64,000 nucleotides of DNA from assembly GCF_000383595.1 (NCBI RefSeq), contig NZ_KB911581.1, positions 3,478,265 to 3,542,264 on the forward strand. The letters run 5' to 3'. Below the pieces are notes generated by a model. That model saw only the letters and a program-made list of their open reading frames with translations. It was not told the DNA's origin and ran no database searches. The position numbers and the translations under genes are program-made. This DNA is from Streptomyces bottropensis ATCC 25435 (lineage in GTDB: Bacteria; Actinomycetota; Actinomycetes; Streptomycetales; Streptomycetaceae). This document shows, in pieces, positions 43,573 to 52,090 of this stretch (the first letter of the stretch is position 1; the number at the start of each line of letters is the position of its first letter).

Positions 43573-44589
43573 TCAGGCGGCGCACCGATAGCGGTCGGTG
43601 TCCTCGTGCCAGTGGTAGGAGCCCGCCGCCCAGCCCTGAATGGCTCGGGCGTGGCGGAGCACGGCGCGCTGCGTGTGCTGATTCGTGGGCAGGTCGTACA
43701 GCGCTTGCGGAAGGTCCGTCCGGACAGTCTCTTCCAGCGTCCTGACGCGGCCGGTCAGGACGCGGTTCACGAAAGAGACCGCGTCATGGAGGGAGAGGTC
43801 GTGCAGTTCCTGGGTCACCCGCACGATGTTGTTCTTGGCGACGCCCTCACGGACCTCCTTGGGGTAGGACACGATGTCGTTGTGCAGATCGACGGTGTCC
43901 CTGAAAGCGTTGATCAGTACGTTGAACGGGCGGGTCACGCGGATGTCCTCGGTTATCTCCCAGCCGAGCGAGTGCTCCATCAGCAGTGCGCTGCACCCGG
44001 CCGCGCCGTAGTCGCGCCGCATCTCCGTCTGCTCTATGACGTCGGGGAACCGGTGGCGCGTGAGGTTCTCCGTCTCCCACAGCGACGCTTCCAGGAACTG
44101 CCGCAGGGACCTGGTGTAGAGGAACTGCCACGAGAGAGACGCGGAGGGCGCTGTGCGGCGCCACAGGTCAGCCAGGGCGCGTTCCAACGGCTCCTGCGGG
44201 GTCGGTCCAGAGGGGGAGAAGTGCGTCGCGACCGGGAGGAAGGACATCAGTCGCTCGATGCGGTCGAGTATCTGATCCCGCTTGCCGAGGGCCTCGCACC
44301 ACGGCAGAAAAATGTCGTCGAGGCACCAGATCACGCTGTGCCAGCCGGACAGCAACTCCAGCTCCACGGCGGAGGTGTGCGGATAGGTCAGGGCGGTGAA
44401 TCGGGTGAAGTCCGCCCGGTCGAAGATCTCGGCGCTCCACCCGCCGTGGTGCGACTCGGTGTGCTGAGGCTCGAGTAATCCCATGGAGTGCGCCCAGGCG
44501 CGAACGCGCGGGCGTACGTCCTGCAGATGGGGGTTCACCCTTGCCGGGAACGGCATGTAGAACGAGGGTATCTGGAAGGTGTCCGCCAC
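43573..44589 (-). CDS. Terpene synthase (class I), with a TTA codon
   Basis: 338 residues from GTG 44589 behind GGAGG. The Asp-rich motif is DDIFLP at 91-96, without the usual third acidic residue, and the NSE triad is NDIVSYPKE at 237-245, both Mg-binding sites for the diphosphate. The Arg-Tyr pair R333-Y334 near the end is typical of bacterial terpene cyclases. It should cyclise farnesyl or geranyl diphosphate to an unknown product. Codon 38 is TTA (minus strand, bases 44478-44476), the only in-frame TTA I found in this window, so translation should need the bldA tRNA. The frame stays open upstream to 44841 with no good start. Confidence 0.9.
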   Translation of the reverse strand: MADTFQIPSFYMPFPARVNPHLQDVRPRVRAWAHSMGLLEPQHTESHHGGWSAEIFDRADFTRFTALTYPHTSAVELELLSGWHSVIWCLDDIFLPWCEALGKRDQILDRIERLMSFLPVATHFSPSGPTPQEPLERALADLWRRTAPSASLSWQFLYTRSLRQFLEASLWETENLTRHRFPDVIEQTEMRRDYGAAGCSALLMEHSLGWEITEDIRVTRPFNVLINAFRDTVDLHNDIVSYPKEVREGVAKNNIVRVTQELHDLSLHDAVSFVNRVLTGRVRTLEETVRTDLPQALYDLPTNQHTQRAVLRHARAIQGWAAGSYHWHEDTDRYRCAA

Positions 44590-45352
44590 GGCTGCCTCCT
44601 GTCTGTGACGACTGTCCTCTGCACCGCCCTCTGACCCGGGCCGACGACGCGCGGCCGCGACCAGGTCCATGAACCATGCACTGTGCTCCATACGCCGCGA
44701 TCGCGGCGCCGCCGACTTGCGTACGCACTCGGCCCGCCGGAGGACCCGGCCGAACCGAACCTTGTTGCCTGAGTGTCGGGCGGTGTCGTCGGTCATGATC
44801 CTCGAGGCGACCGACTGACGGTGCAGGGAGTCCGTGGTCACCGTCGCCGCGACGACGTCGTCGGCGACAGGTCATGCAACGACCCCACCTTCCTCTGGAC
44901 GCTCTCCGGGGAATTGACCTTCCAAACCACCATCCGCTCCGCGTTGTCGTGCGTCAACCTCGGCGGACCCTCGCTGGGGTCGAGCTGGGCGGTACAAAAC
45001 GGACTTGTCAACTGTTCGGGTGGCAATGAGGGCCGTGGCAGGCCGGAATCGGCCAGTCTCCCGAGCGGGAGGTGTGGGACACCGCTGAGCGCCGTGGGCA
45101 GCCGTTCGGACACCACCTCCTCGGGCTGGGGCGTGACGCTCTGTCCTGTCACGGCGTCAACTCACGCTGCCGAAGCACCACTTCGCACCATGCGATGGGT
45201 CGAGGTCGTCCGAAAGGGCGCGCGGCCCCGCGCACGGAGCGGCCGCCCGCGTCACACCCTGACCGGCGCGCCGCCTGTGCCGGGCCCGTGCGGCAGTCGG
45301 GGAAGCGGTGGGCTGGAGAGGCGGGACGCGACGACGCCGGGCACACCGGGCG
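44590..45352. other. 763-base interval without a convincing gene
   Basis: Open frames here (for example a minus-strand 104-codon frame at 44838-45152) have no known motif and poor codon bias. A TTGACA box on the minus strand (45011-45006) has no good -10 at the proper distance. Its function is unclear; it may hold the terpene synthase promoter. Confidence 0.5.
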
Positions 45353-46870
45353 CTACCTCGAACGACCCCGGCGAACGCGGGTCAGGTGGTACAGGAGGCC
45401 GGTGGTCAGCGTGGTGAGGAGGAACAGGAGGGTGAACCACTGGAAGTACCAGTGGCCGCCCGCGGGGTCGTAGACCTCTGCTCGGGGCCAGGCCAGGTTG
45501 ACGGTCATGAAGAGGCCGTAGAGGAGGGCGAGGGCGTTGACGGGGATGCCCCAGCGGCCCAGGGAGAAGAGGGGCTTGCCGGTCTCGTCGACGCCGGTGG
45601 AGGAGAAGGTGCCCTTCAGGCGGCGGACCAGGAGCGGGCCGGTGACCATCGCGTACGCCAGGTACAGCATCACGATGCAGGTGGTGCCGATCGCCAGGAA
45701 CGCCTCCGGCGAGGCGAAGTTGAGGAGCAGCAGGGCCCCCGCGAGGACGCCGACGACGAGGGCGGGGGCGGTCGGCATGCCCGTGCGCGGGTTGACGTCG
45801 GCGAGTCGCGCGGCGAAGGGGAGCCGGCCGTCGCGGGCCATCGAGAACAGCATGCGGCTGGCCGACGTCTGGATCGCCAGCGTGGCCACGGCGATCGCCA
45901 CCACCACGTCGGCGAGCAGGAAGCGGCCCACTCCGTCGCCGAGGCTGCTGGTCAGGACGTAGCTGAGACCGTCCACGCCCAGCCGGCCGTCGGTGAGGCT
46001 GGGCGCGGCGAGCAGACCGGCCAGGACCAGCAGACCGCCGAGCAGACCGGCCGCGCCGAGTGCCGTCAGGATCGTGCGGGGCGCGACGCGGCGGGGGTGA
46101 TGGGTCTCCTCGCTCATCTCGCCCGCGCTGTCGAAGCCGATCATCACGTACGCCGCCATGAACGAGCCCACCAGCAGGGCGCCGAGGAGGTCGGTGCTGC
46201 CCTCCGCCGTGTGGAAGGTGACGCCGGGAGAGCGCTCGGAGTGGGTGAACAGGAGGACGACGATCAGGATCGCGCCGATGATCTCCGCGGTCACACCGAC
46301 CCGGTTCACCCAGGACAGCACCCGGTTGTCGAGGACGTTCACGAACGTGGTGAGGGCCAGCAGGATCACCCCCAGGACGGCCGCGTTCGCCGCGCCCGTC
46401 GCCGTGGTGGGTGCCGGGTCGCCGCCCACGATCTGGAAGCCCGACCAGATCGCGGGCATCACCATCTGCAGTGCCAGCGCGGCCGCCGCGACCACCACGA
46501 TCTGCCCGATCACCATGATCCAGCCGGCGAACCAGCCGAACGTGGGGTTGGACAGCCGGGACGACCACTGGTAGATCGCGCCCGATATCGGGTAGCGCGC
46601 GGCCAGTTCCGCGAAGCACGCGGCCACCAGCAACTGACCGATCAGCACCGCCGGCCAGGTCCAGAAGAAGACCGGTCCGCCGAAGGCGTATCCGAAGGCG
46701 AAGAACTGGAAGACGGTCGTGAGGACCGAGATGAAGGAGAAACCGGCGGCGAACGAGGCGTACCTGCTCAGGCTGCGGTGCAGTTCCTGGGGGTAGCCGA
46801 ACTCGTTCAGCGAACCGTCGTCGGGGGAGTGGGATGGCTCCGGACGTACATCGGGGGCGGTGCTCGTCAT
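45353..46870 (-). CDS. APC-superfamily amino-acid/amine permease, co-regulated with the carboxylase operon
   Basis: 505 residues, about 12 transmembrane helices. FELAARYPISGAIYQW-like text (FAELAARYPISGAIYQWSS) in helix 2/3 and GFDSAGEMSEETHHPRRVAPRTI are typical APC family signatures. Related permeases are known neighbours of urea carboxylase genes. The 34-base TetR-type operator block lies 49-82 bases upstream of the ATG at 46870. Substrate: urea, guanidine or an amino acid; undetermined. Confidence 0.9.
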   Translation of the reverse strand: MTSTAPDVRPEPSHSPDDGSLNEFGYPQELHRSLSRYASFAAGFSFISVLTTVFQFFAFGYAFGGPVFFWTWPAVLIGQLLVAACFAELAARYPISGAIYQWSSRLSNPTFGWFAGWIMVIGQIVVVAAAALALQMVMPAIWSGFQIVGGDPAPTTATGAANAAVLGVILLALTTFVNVLDNRVLSWVNRVGVTAEIIGAILIVVLLFTHSERSPGVTFHTAEGSTDLLGALLVGSFMAAYVMIGFDSAGEMSEETHHPRRVAPRTILTALGAAGLLGGLLVLAGLLAAPSLTDGRLGVDGLSYVLTSSLGDGVGRFLLADVVVAIAVATLAIQTSASRMLFSMARDGRLPFAARLADVNPRTGMPTAPALVVGVLAGALLLLNFASPEAFLAIGTTCIVMLYLAYAMVTGPLLVRRLKGTFSSTGVDETGKPLFSLGRWGIPVNALALLYGLFMTVNLAWPRAEVYDPAGGHWYFQWFTLLFLLTTLTTGLLYHLTRVRRGRSR

Positions 46871-46918
46871 GGCGGCAACCTGCTTTCGCACAAGCGGCGC
46901 GAGCGTTCGCGCCCGAGT

Positions 46919-46952
46919 GGCGTGAATTCCTGTCGGGCGACAGAAATTAGGG
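46919..46952. promoter_or_regulatory. TetR-type operator, second copy
   Basis: An imperfect palindrome (46925-46948): AATTCCTGTCG, two bases, then CGACAGAAATT, one mismatch. It is 31/34 identical to the block at 36687-36720. It lies between the permease and the divergent N-formylglutamate amidohydrolase gene. Confidence 0.8.
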
Positions 46953-47072
46953 GAGGCCTGTGTCGCGCGTGTCACGCGACCGTGTCCGGGGGGAGCCCAA
47001 ATCCTCACGATCGTGACGGGGGTGCGGACCTCGGCGTCGGGGGCGCCGGCACCGTCGTGCGAGGATCCCCGG

Positions 47073-47873
47073 ATGGATGACGCGTCGCCCTCCCACCGGC
47101 TCCTCGCGGGCGCGCCCGAGTCACCCGTGCTGCTGCACGTGCCGCACGGTTCACGGGTGATCCCGGCCACCGTCCGGGCCGGCATCGTGCTCGACGGCGC
47201 CGCGCTGGAGCGGGAGTTGGACCACATCACCGACGCGCACACGGACCGGATCGCCGAGTGGGCGGCCGAGCGGGCGCTCACGCGCCCCTGGAGGTTCGTC
47301 AACGGGCTGTCCCGGCTCGTGGTCGACCCCGAGCGCTTCCCGGACGAGCGGGAGGAGATGCTGGCGGTGGGCATGGGGGCCGTCTACACGCGGACCACGC
47401 ACCGCGAGGCCCTGCGCGATGCCGGGTACGACGGTCAGCCGCTCGTCGACCGCTACTTCCGCCCCTACGCCGACGCCATGACCGACGCCGTGACCGCTCG
47501 GCTGGAGGCCGTGGGACGGGCGGTGATCATCGATGTCCACTCGTATCCGAGCGAGCCGCTGCCCTACGAGCTGCACGGCGACGGTCCCCGCCCGCCCGTC
47601 TGTCTGGGCACCGACCCCTCCCACACCCCGGCGGACCTGCTCGCCGCCGCCGAGGTCGCCTTCGCCGGCTTCGGCGGCACGGGCGTCGACAGCCCGTTCG
47701 GCGGCACGTACGTCCCGCTGAAGTACTACGGGCAGGACCCCCGGGTGACCGCCCTGATGATCGAGATCCGCCGGGACGTGTACATGGCCGAGCCGGGCGG
47801 GGCGGCGGGACCGGGTGCGGTGGCGCTCGCGGACGCGCTGGCCCGGCTGGTGGACGCGGTCACGAGCGTCTGA
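47073..47873 (+). CDS. N-formylglutamate amidohydrolase family protein
   Basis: 266 residues from ATG 47073. Family pattern: VLLHVPHGSRVIP near the start, ELDHITDAHTDRIAEWAA, RFVNGLSRLVVDPERFPDE, VIIDVHSYPSEPLPYE and LMIEIRRDVYM. The His/Asp/Glu set would bind zinc. The known reaction yields glutamate from N-formyl-L-glutamate in histidine breakdown, but no other hut gene is nearby. The divergent position and the shared operator make a nitrogen-scavenging role with the permease plausible. Its stop lies within the 3' end of the convergent pseudogene. Confidence 0.88.
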   Translation: MDDASPSHRLLAGAPESPVLLHVPHGSRVIPATVRAGIVLDGAALERELDHITDAHTDRIAEWAAERALTRPWRFVNGLSRLVVDPERFPDEREEMLAVGMGAVYTRTTHREALRDAGYDGQPLVDRYFRPYADAMTDAVTARLEAVGRAVIIDVHSYPSEPLPYELHGDGPRPPVCLGTDPSHTPADLLAAAEVAFAGFGGTGVDSPFGGTYVPLKYYGQDPRVTALMIEIRRDVYMAEPGGAAGPGAVALADALARLVDAVTSV

Positions 47874-48453
47874 AGGTTCCCAGGCCGGAGCCGTCGAACG
47901 CCTCGATCGTCACCGACGTCGCCCTGCCGTTCTCGTCGCCCTTGAAGGTCACGCCGGAGGGGCCGGTGGCGTTCTCGCCGGCCGTCTCGAAGTAGTACGT
48001 GTCGCCGTCGTAGTGGGTCAGGCGGAACGTCATGGGCTTCGGACCGAGGCGCAGGGTCAGGTCACCGACCGCCCCGGCGACCACGGTCGAGGCCAGCGGC
48101 TTGGAGAGGGACGCCAGTTGGAAGACGGTGTCTGCGTCGACCGGGGCGTCCTGGCCGACGCGCCGCGTGCCGTAACCGTCCAGGCGGACCACCTGGTCCT
48201 TGTAGACGACGGCCACCGCCACGCCCGGCACCCCGGTCCGCTTCATCCCGCGTTCGACGATGCCGTTAAGCGCGTCGAGGGCCCGGTCCACTTCGTCCCG
48301 CGTGAGCTGGGGCGGCGGCTGCGGTGGGGGAGCGGCGGACGCGGTGCCGGTGCCGATGCCGTACGAGGCACTGCCGAGGACGAGGACCGAGGCCAGAGCC
48401 CTCGCGCCCCGAATCCCGCTACTGCGGCGTGCCGTCGTGTGCCGAACAGCATG
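47860..48453 (-). pseudogene. Decayed secreted serine hydrolase (beta-lactamase-like), frameshift plus internal deletion
   Basis: A start region ATG 48453 (MLFGTRRHAAVAGFGA) runs in one frame. The signal-peptide core (ALASVLVLGSASYGIGTGTA) and the rest are in another frame without a usable start, so a single-base indel lies near 48395-48405. The second frame continues with GVPGVAVAVVYKD and the SxxK-type SLSKPLAS, then jumps directly to a C-terminal beta domain (LRLGPKPMTFRLTHYDGD). Several hundred residues of the serine-hydrolase domain, including the Tyr and HxG motifs, are missing. Confidence 0.75.
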
Positions 48454-48870
48454 TGTTCATTCAAACGGGTGATGCGGGCTTTGTCCTGTGGAGGTGGGGG
48501 CCGGGGCGGGCCTGCGGGGCGGGCGGACGGGCGCGGGTGGCGGGGACCGTACGGGGCAGGGCTTCCGCGCACTCGTACGGCATCGCGTCGGCCGAGCGGG
48601 GAGGCCCCGCGGGGGTCGCGTGGGCATGGTTGTGGGCGTGGTTGTGGGCGCCTGGTGGTGAGGCACGTGGACCGAGCCGCCGATGTCTCGTGCGGTCACA
48701 TCTGCCGAAGGGCGGTCACGTCGGTCGAGGTTGCGGTCACATCCCCGAAGCTGCGGTCACGTAGGCCGAAGCTGCCGTCACGTCGGCCGGGGCCGCCGCG
48801 CCGGCCCGCGCAGCCGTGTCCGCGCCCTCGGGTGAGGGCGCGCGTCCGGCGGGTCGCCGGGCCCGTGGGG
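48454..48870. other. 417-base intergenic interval containing a tandem repeat array
   Basis: No gene can be supported. It includes the 20/21-base repeat array at 48691-48794 and lies between the pseudogene's 5' end and the 3' end of the siderophore-interacting protein gene. Confidence 0.5.
48691..48794. repeat. Array of five 20/21-base direct repeats
   Basis: CGGTCAC (once CCGTCAC) starts at 48693, 48713, 48734, 48754 and 48775, spacing 20, 21, 20, 21. Each unit continues with A/G TC-x(3-4) and CCGAAG-like sequence. The regular two-turn spacing and head-to-tail order look like binding sites for a protein, or a decayed minisatellite. Confidence 0.75.
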
Positions 48871-49716
48871 TCACGCCGTCGTCGGCGTGCCCTCCTGCTC
48901 CGCCTCCACGCGCGCGTTCCACTCCTTCTTCGACGCCTGCCAGCCGTCCTCGTCGTGGCCGAGGCGCCAGTAGCCGGAGATCGACAAGTGCTCGCGGGGG
49001 ACGGCGAGTTCGACGCGGAGCAGCCGGCGCAGCTCCTTCACGAAGCCCGCCTCGCCGTGGACGAAGGCGTGCATCCGGCCCTCGGGGAACCGCAGCGCGC
49101 GTACGGCCTCGACCAGGGCGGCGCCGACGGGGCGGTCGCCGCGGTGCAGCCAGACGACCTCCACATCGGAGTTGATCTTCTGCTCCTCCTCGGGACCGGC
49201 GACCTCGACGATCGCGTGGGCGCGGGCGCCGTCGGGAAGGGCCTCCAGGGACGCGCCGATCGCCGGCAGGGCGCTCTCGTCGCCGACGAGGAGATGCCAG
49301 TCGGCCTGCGGGTCGGGCGCGTAGGCGCCACCGGGGCCGAGGAAACGGATCAGCTCGCCCGGCTGGACACGGGTGGCCCAGGGGCCGGCGATGCCCTCGT
49401 CGCCGTGGAGCACGAAGTCGAGGGTCAGCTCGCCCAGTTCGCGGTCCCAGGCGCGGACGGTGTACGTCCGGGTCACGGGCCACTGCTCCCGGGGGAACTC
49501 CGCGCGGATCCGCTCGATGTCGAACGGCTCCGGGTAGGTGACCCCCTCGGGGCCGAACAGGAGCTTCACGTAGTGATCGGTGCTGCCGCGCGGGGAGAAC
49601 TCCGCGAGGCCGTCGCCACCGAGTACGACGCGCTGCATGTGCGGGGTGAGCCGCTCGGTGCGCACGACTCGCGCGGAGTGGGGCTTCGGGGTCCTGCGTA
49701 CCGGACGCTCTGCCAT
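48871..49716 (-). CDS. Siderophore-interacting protein (ferric-siderophore reductase)
   Basis: 281 residues. SIP/ViuB family: an FAD-binding barrel (STDHYVKLLF, RTYTVRAWD, LDFVLHGDEGIAGPWA) and an NAD(P)-like domain (LVGDESALPAIGASLEALPDGA and FVHGEAGFVKELR). It reduces ferric iron in imported siderophores. An iron box lies 18-36 bases before its ATG, so it is likely repressed by a DmdR/IdeR-type regulator when iron is abundant. No siderophore biosynthesis genes are adjacent. Confidence 0.93.
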   Translation of the reverse strand: MAERPVRRTPKPHSARVVRTERLTPHMQRVVLGGDGLAEFSPRGSTDHYVKLLFGPEGVTYPEPFDIERIRAEFPREQWPVTRTYTVRAWDRELGELTLDFVLHGDEGIAGPWATRVQPGELIRFLGPGGAYAPDPQADWHLLVGDESALPAIGASLEALPDGARAHAIVEVAGPEEEQKINSDVEVVWLHRGDRPVGAALVEAVRALRFPEGRMHAFVHGEAGFVKELRRLLRVELAVPREHLSISGYWRLGHDEDGWQASKKEWNARVEAEQEGTPTTA

Positions 49717-49733
49717 GACGGCCTCCCAAGTAC

Positions 49734-49752
49734 CTAGCTAAGGCATGCCTAA
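49734..49752 (-). promoter_or_regulatory. Iron box (DmdR/IdeR/DtxR-type operator)
   Basis: Minus-strand TTAGGCATGCCTTAGCTAG matches 12 of 19 positions of the consensus TTAGGTTAGGCTAACCTAA and contains the palindrome AGGCATGCCT. It is just upstream of the siderophore-interacting protein gene. Confidence 0.65.
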
Positions 49753-49908
49753 GTTATCATCTCCCCCTCGATGACACCCCACGCCCGAGGCGTATGCGAG
49801 GACTTCACTCTGTGAATCGTGCCTCAGCGTCCTCACCACCGAGTGTCACCCCACACTCCGGCGTACGCCCCACCTTCCGGCGTACATCCCGCCGATAGGG
49901 CCTGCGCC

Positions 49909-50838
49909 TCACGCCTGCAGTGTCGTGAGCAGCCGTCGCAGCGATCCGCCGAGTCCCCAGCGGGCCGCGAGCGCCTCCAGCGCCGCCGGGTCCCGCGGGT
50001 CGCGCGGCAACACCGTGTCGACGTCCGGCAAGGGTACGTCCGCCGCCACGAGCACCACCTTGGGTGCGACCGCGACGTAGGGGCGCGCCTCGTCGAGCCT
50101 CTTGCGCTGCGAAGGCGTGAGCTTCGCCGTCGGGTCGTCGACCGCGGCCATGATCCCGGCCAGGTCGCCGAACTGGTCGAGCAGCTTGGCCGCCGTCTTC
50201 TCGCCGATGCCCGGCACGCCCGGCAGCCCGTCGCTCGGGTCGCCGCGCAGGAGAGCCAGATCCGCGTACCCGCGCCCGACCACCCCATACTTCTCGCGCA
50301 GCCACGTCTCGTCGGTCAACTGCAGCGTGCCCACGCCCTTCAGCGGGTACAGCACGCGCACCCCACGCGCGTCGTCGACCAGCTGGTACAGGTCGCGGTC
50401 GCCGGTGACGATGTCGACCGGGTCCTTCGCGAGGGCGGTGAAGGTGCCGATCACGTCGTCCGCCTCGTACCCGGCGACGCCCACGCGCGCGATGCCGAGG
50501 GCGTCCAGGACCGCCTCGATCACCGGCACCTGCGGCGACAGGGTGTCCGGCACCTCCTCCTCGTCCGGCCCGGCCTCGCGCACCTCGGCGACGCGGTGGG
50601 TCTTGTAGGAGGGGATCAGGTCGACCCGCCACTGCGGCCGCCAGTCCGCGTCCATGCACGCCACCAGGTCCGTCGGCCGGTGGTCCTTGACCAGCCGGTC
50701 GATGAATTCGAGCAGTCCGCGCACGGCGTTCACCGGGGTGCCGTCCGGGGCCTTCACGGACTCCGGCACGCCGAAGTAGGCGCGGAAGTACAGCGAGGCG
50801 GTGTCGAGAAGCATCAGGCGTCGGGTCACGCCCCGCAT
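49909..50838 (-). CDS. 5'-3' exonuclease (PolA N-terminal nuclease family)
   Basis: About 309 residues. Acidic metal-binding blocks: LMLLDTASLYFR, VACMDADWRPQWR, GYEADDVIGTF and TGDRDLYQLVDD, then the helix-three-turn-helix GLPGVPGIGEKTA. It is a stand-alone flap/5' exonuclease, separate from DNA polymerase I. ATG 50838, ATG 50841 and GTG 50829 are possible starts. An imperfect RecA-NDp-like box (CTGTCGGTG, 8 bases, CATGAT; 50837-50859) would favour GTG 50829 as a leaderless start. Confidence 0.9.
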   Translation of the reverse strand: MRGVTRRLMLLDTASLYFRAYFGVPESVKAPDGTPVNAVRGLLEFIDRLVKDHRPTDLVACMDADWRPQWRVDLIPSYKTHRVAEVREAGPDEEEVPDTLSPQVPVIEAVLDALGIARVGVAGYEADDVIGTFTALAKDPVDIVTGDRDLYQLVDDARGVRVLYPLKGVGTLQLTDETWLREKYGVVGRGYADLALLRGDPSDGLPGVPGIGEKTAAKLLDQFGDLAGIMAAVDDPTAKLTPSQRKRLDEARPYVAVAPKVVLVAADVPLPDVDTVLPRDPRDPAALEALAARWGLGGSLRRLLTTLQA

Positions 50839-51501
50839 CATGCCGTACACCACCGACAGACGACTCCCGACGCGATCGCCCACGGCGCCGGGGTTCGGTC
50901 GTGGGCAGGGACCCTCCGGCGCGCGGGGCCGGTCCGAACGGACAGCGGTGGTGCCGTACTGGCGTACGGGAAAGATCCGGACAACCCTCCAGGGGGCCCG
51001 ACCGCCCGGTTCGGCGTTCCTTCCGGGCAGGTGGGACGAGTCGCGCGCGGATCGCCGACTCCGTTCCACGACCGGCGACTTCACCACCCGGGTGACGAGC
51101 GGGTGGCCGGACGGGCCCTGTCCTGGCTGTGCGGGGCGGCTTCGGCGGGCGCCGGACGCGTGTCCGCGTTCCGGTGACGGGGCGTGGCGCCGATGCCACC
51201 GCGTGCGGTCGCCGCGGTCGGGACTCCCTTTCCGGGGCGGGCGAGAAGGCAGTGAAAACAGGGGCGGGACGGTGACTGCGCTGGCGCGAAGTGTGAGCAT
51301 GGACCCTCGGCCGGTTCACGAGGATGTGACGGGCGCGTGAAACGGTTTGCCGAACATGCGTAGGGTGCAGAGAGCTCCTCAGGAGAAGCGCTCCCGACGA
51401 GTGCCGGACGGGTGGCCATCCGTACCGGACCAGTAACCGCTCGCACGCCCACCCGTGGGCGTCGTTGAGTCGACCGACGAGCCGAGGAGGGAGCCGGAGC
51501 G
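50839..51501. other. 663-base interval between the exonuclease and the XRE regulator
   Basis: Open frames on both strands lack known motifs and a ribosome site. It contains the candidate promoter at 51338-51366 for the XRE-cupin gene and probably the exonuclease promoter at its left end. I see no other feature. Confidence 0.45.
51338..51366 (+). promoter_or_regulatory. Candidate promoter of the XRE-cupin gene
   Basis: TGAAAC (51338-51343), 17 bases, TAGGGT (51361-51366). The -10 is the preferred Streptomyces vegetative hexamer; the -35 is only partial. It lies 135 bases before the ATG at 51502. Confidence 0.4.
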
Positions 51502-52083
51502 ATGGGCGACCACAAAGAACAGCCCCTTCGGGTGGGCGCGGCCGTCCGGCGGCGGCGCCGGGCACAGCAGCTCACCCTCGCCGCCGTGGCCGAGCGCAGC
51601 GGCCTGTCGGTCCCCTTCCTGAGCCAGGTCGAGAACGAACGGGCACGGCCCAGCAAGCCCTCCCTGGAACGCATCGCCGACGCCCTCGGCACCACCGCCG
51701 TGGAACTGCTCGCCGCGGCCGACCCGGCGTGCAGCGTCGATGTCGTACGGGCGGCCGACGAGGACGGTTTCACGCCCCCCGATTCCTGCTCGCGCTCCCT
51801 GGTGCGCGGTCACCACCAGTTGCACGCCATGGAGTTCACGGGCGACCACGACGAGGGCCGCGAGGTCCAGCACCGCAACGACGAGCTGCTGTACGTCGTC
51901 GACGGCGCGGTCGAGGTCGAGGCCGAGGGCCGCGCCCACCGCCTCGGCCGCGGCGACACGCTGTACATGTCCGGTGGCGTACGGCATCGCTGGCGGGCCA
52001 CCGAACCGGAGACCCGGGTGATCGTGGTGGCCGTCGCGGACCACATCGAGGCCCTGGAAGACCGTCACCGCCGGGGCGCGTGA
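51502..52083 (+). CDS. XRE-family regulator with a cupin sensor domain
   Basis: 193 residues with GGAGGGAGC before the ATG. The HTH (about 10-68) reads VGAAVRRRRRAQQLTLAAVA and SGLSVPFLSQVENERARPS. The cupin domain (about 118-185) contains RNDELLYVVDGAVEVEAEGR and RLGRGDTLYMSGGVRHRW, with His and Glu that could bind a metal or small effector. It is likely a local regulator. The metal-receptor-like gene starts 8 bases after its stop, so the two are co-transcribed. Confidence 0.92.
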   Translation: MGDHKEQPLRVGAAVRRRRRAQQLTLAAVAERSGLSVPFLSQVENERARPSKPSLERIADALGTTAVELLAAADPACSVDVVRAADEDGFTPPDSCSRSLVRGHHQLHAMEFTGDHDEGREVQHRNDELLYVVDGAVEVEAEGRAHRLGRGDTLYMSGGVRHRWRATEPETRVIVVAVADHIEALEDRHRRGA

Positions 52084-52090
52084 CGCCGCC

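Noticed and set aside
44838..45152. 104-codon minus-strand frame in the long gap before the terpene synthase
   Set aside because: No recognisable motif and weak codon bias; kept only as a remark in the interval entry.
48691..48794. CRISPR array
   Set aside because: Units are contiguous 20/21-base repeats without unique spacers, and no cas gene is nearby. The RecB-family nuclease at 4673 is far away and lacks a CRISPR context.
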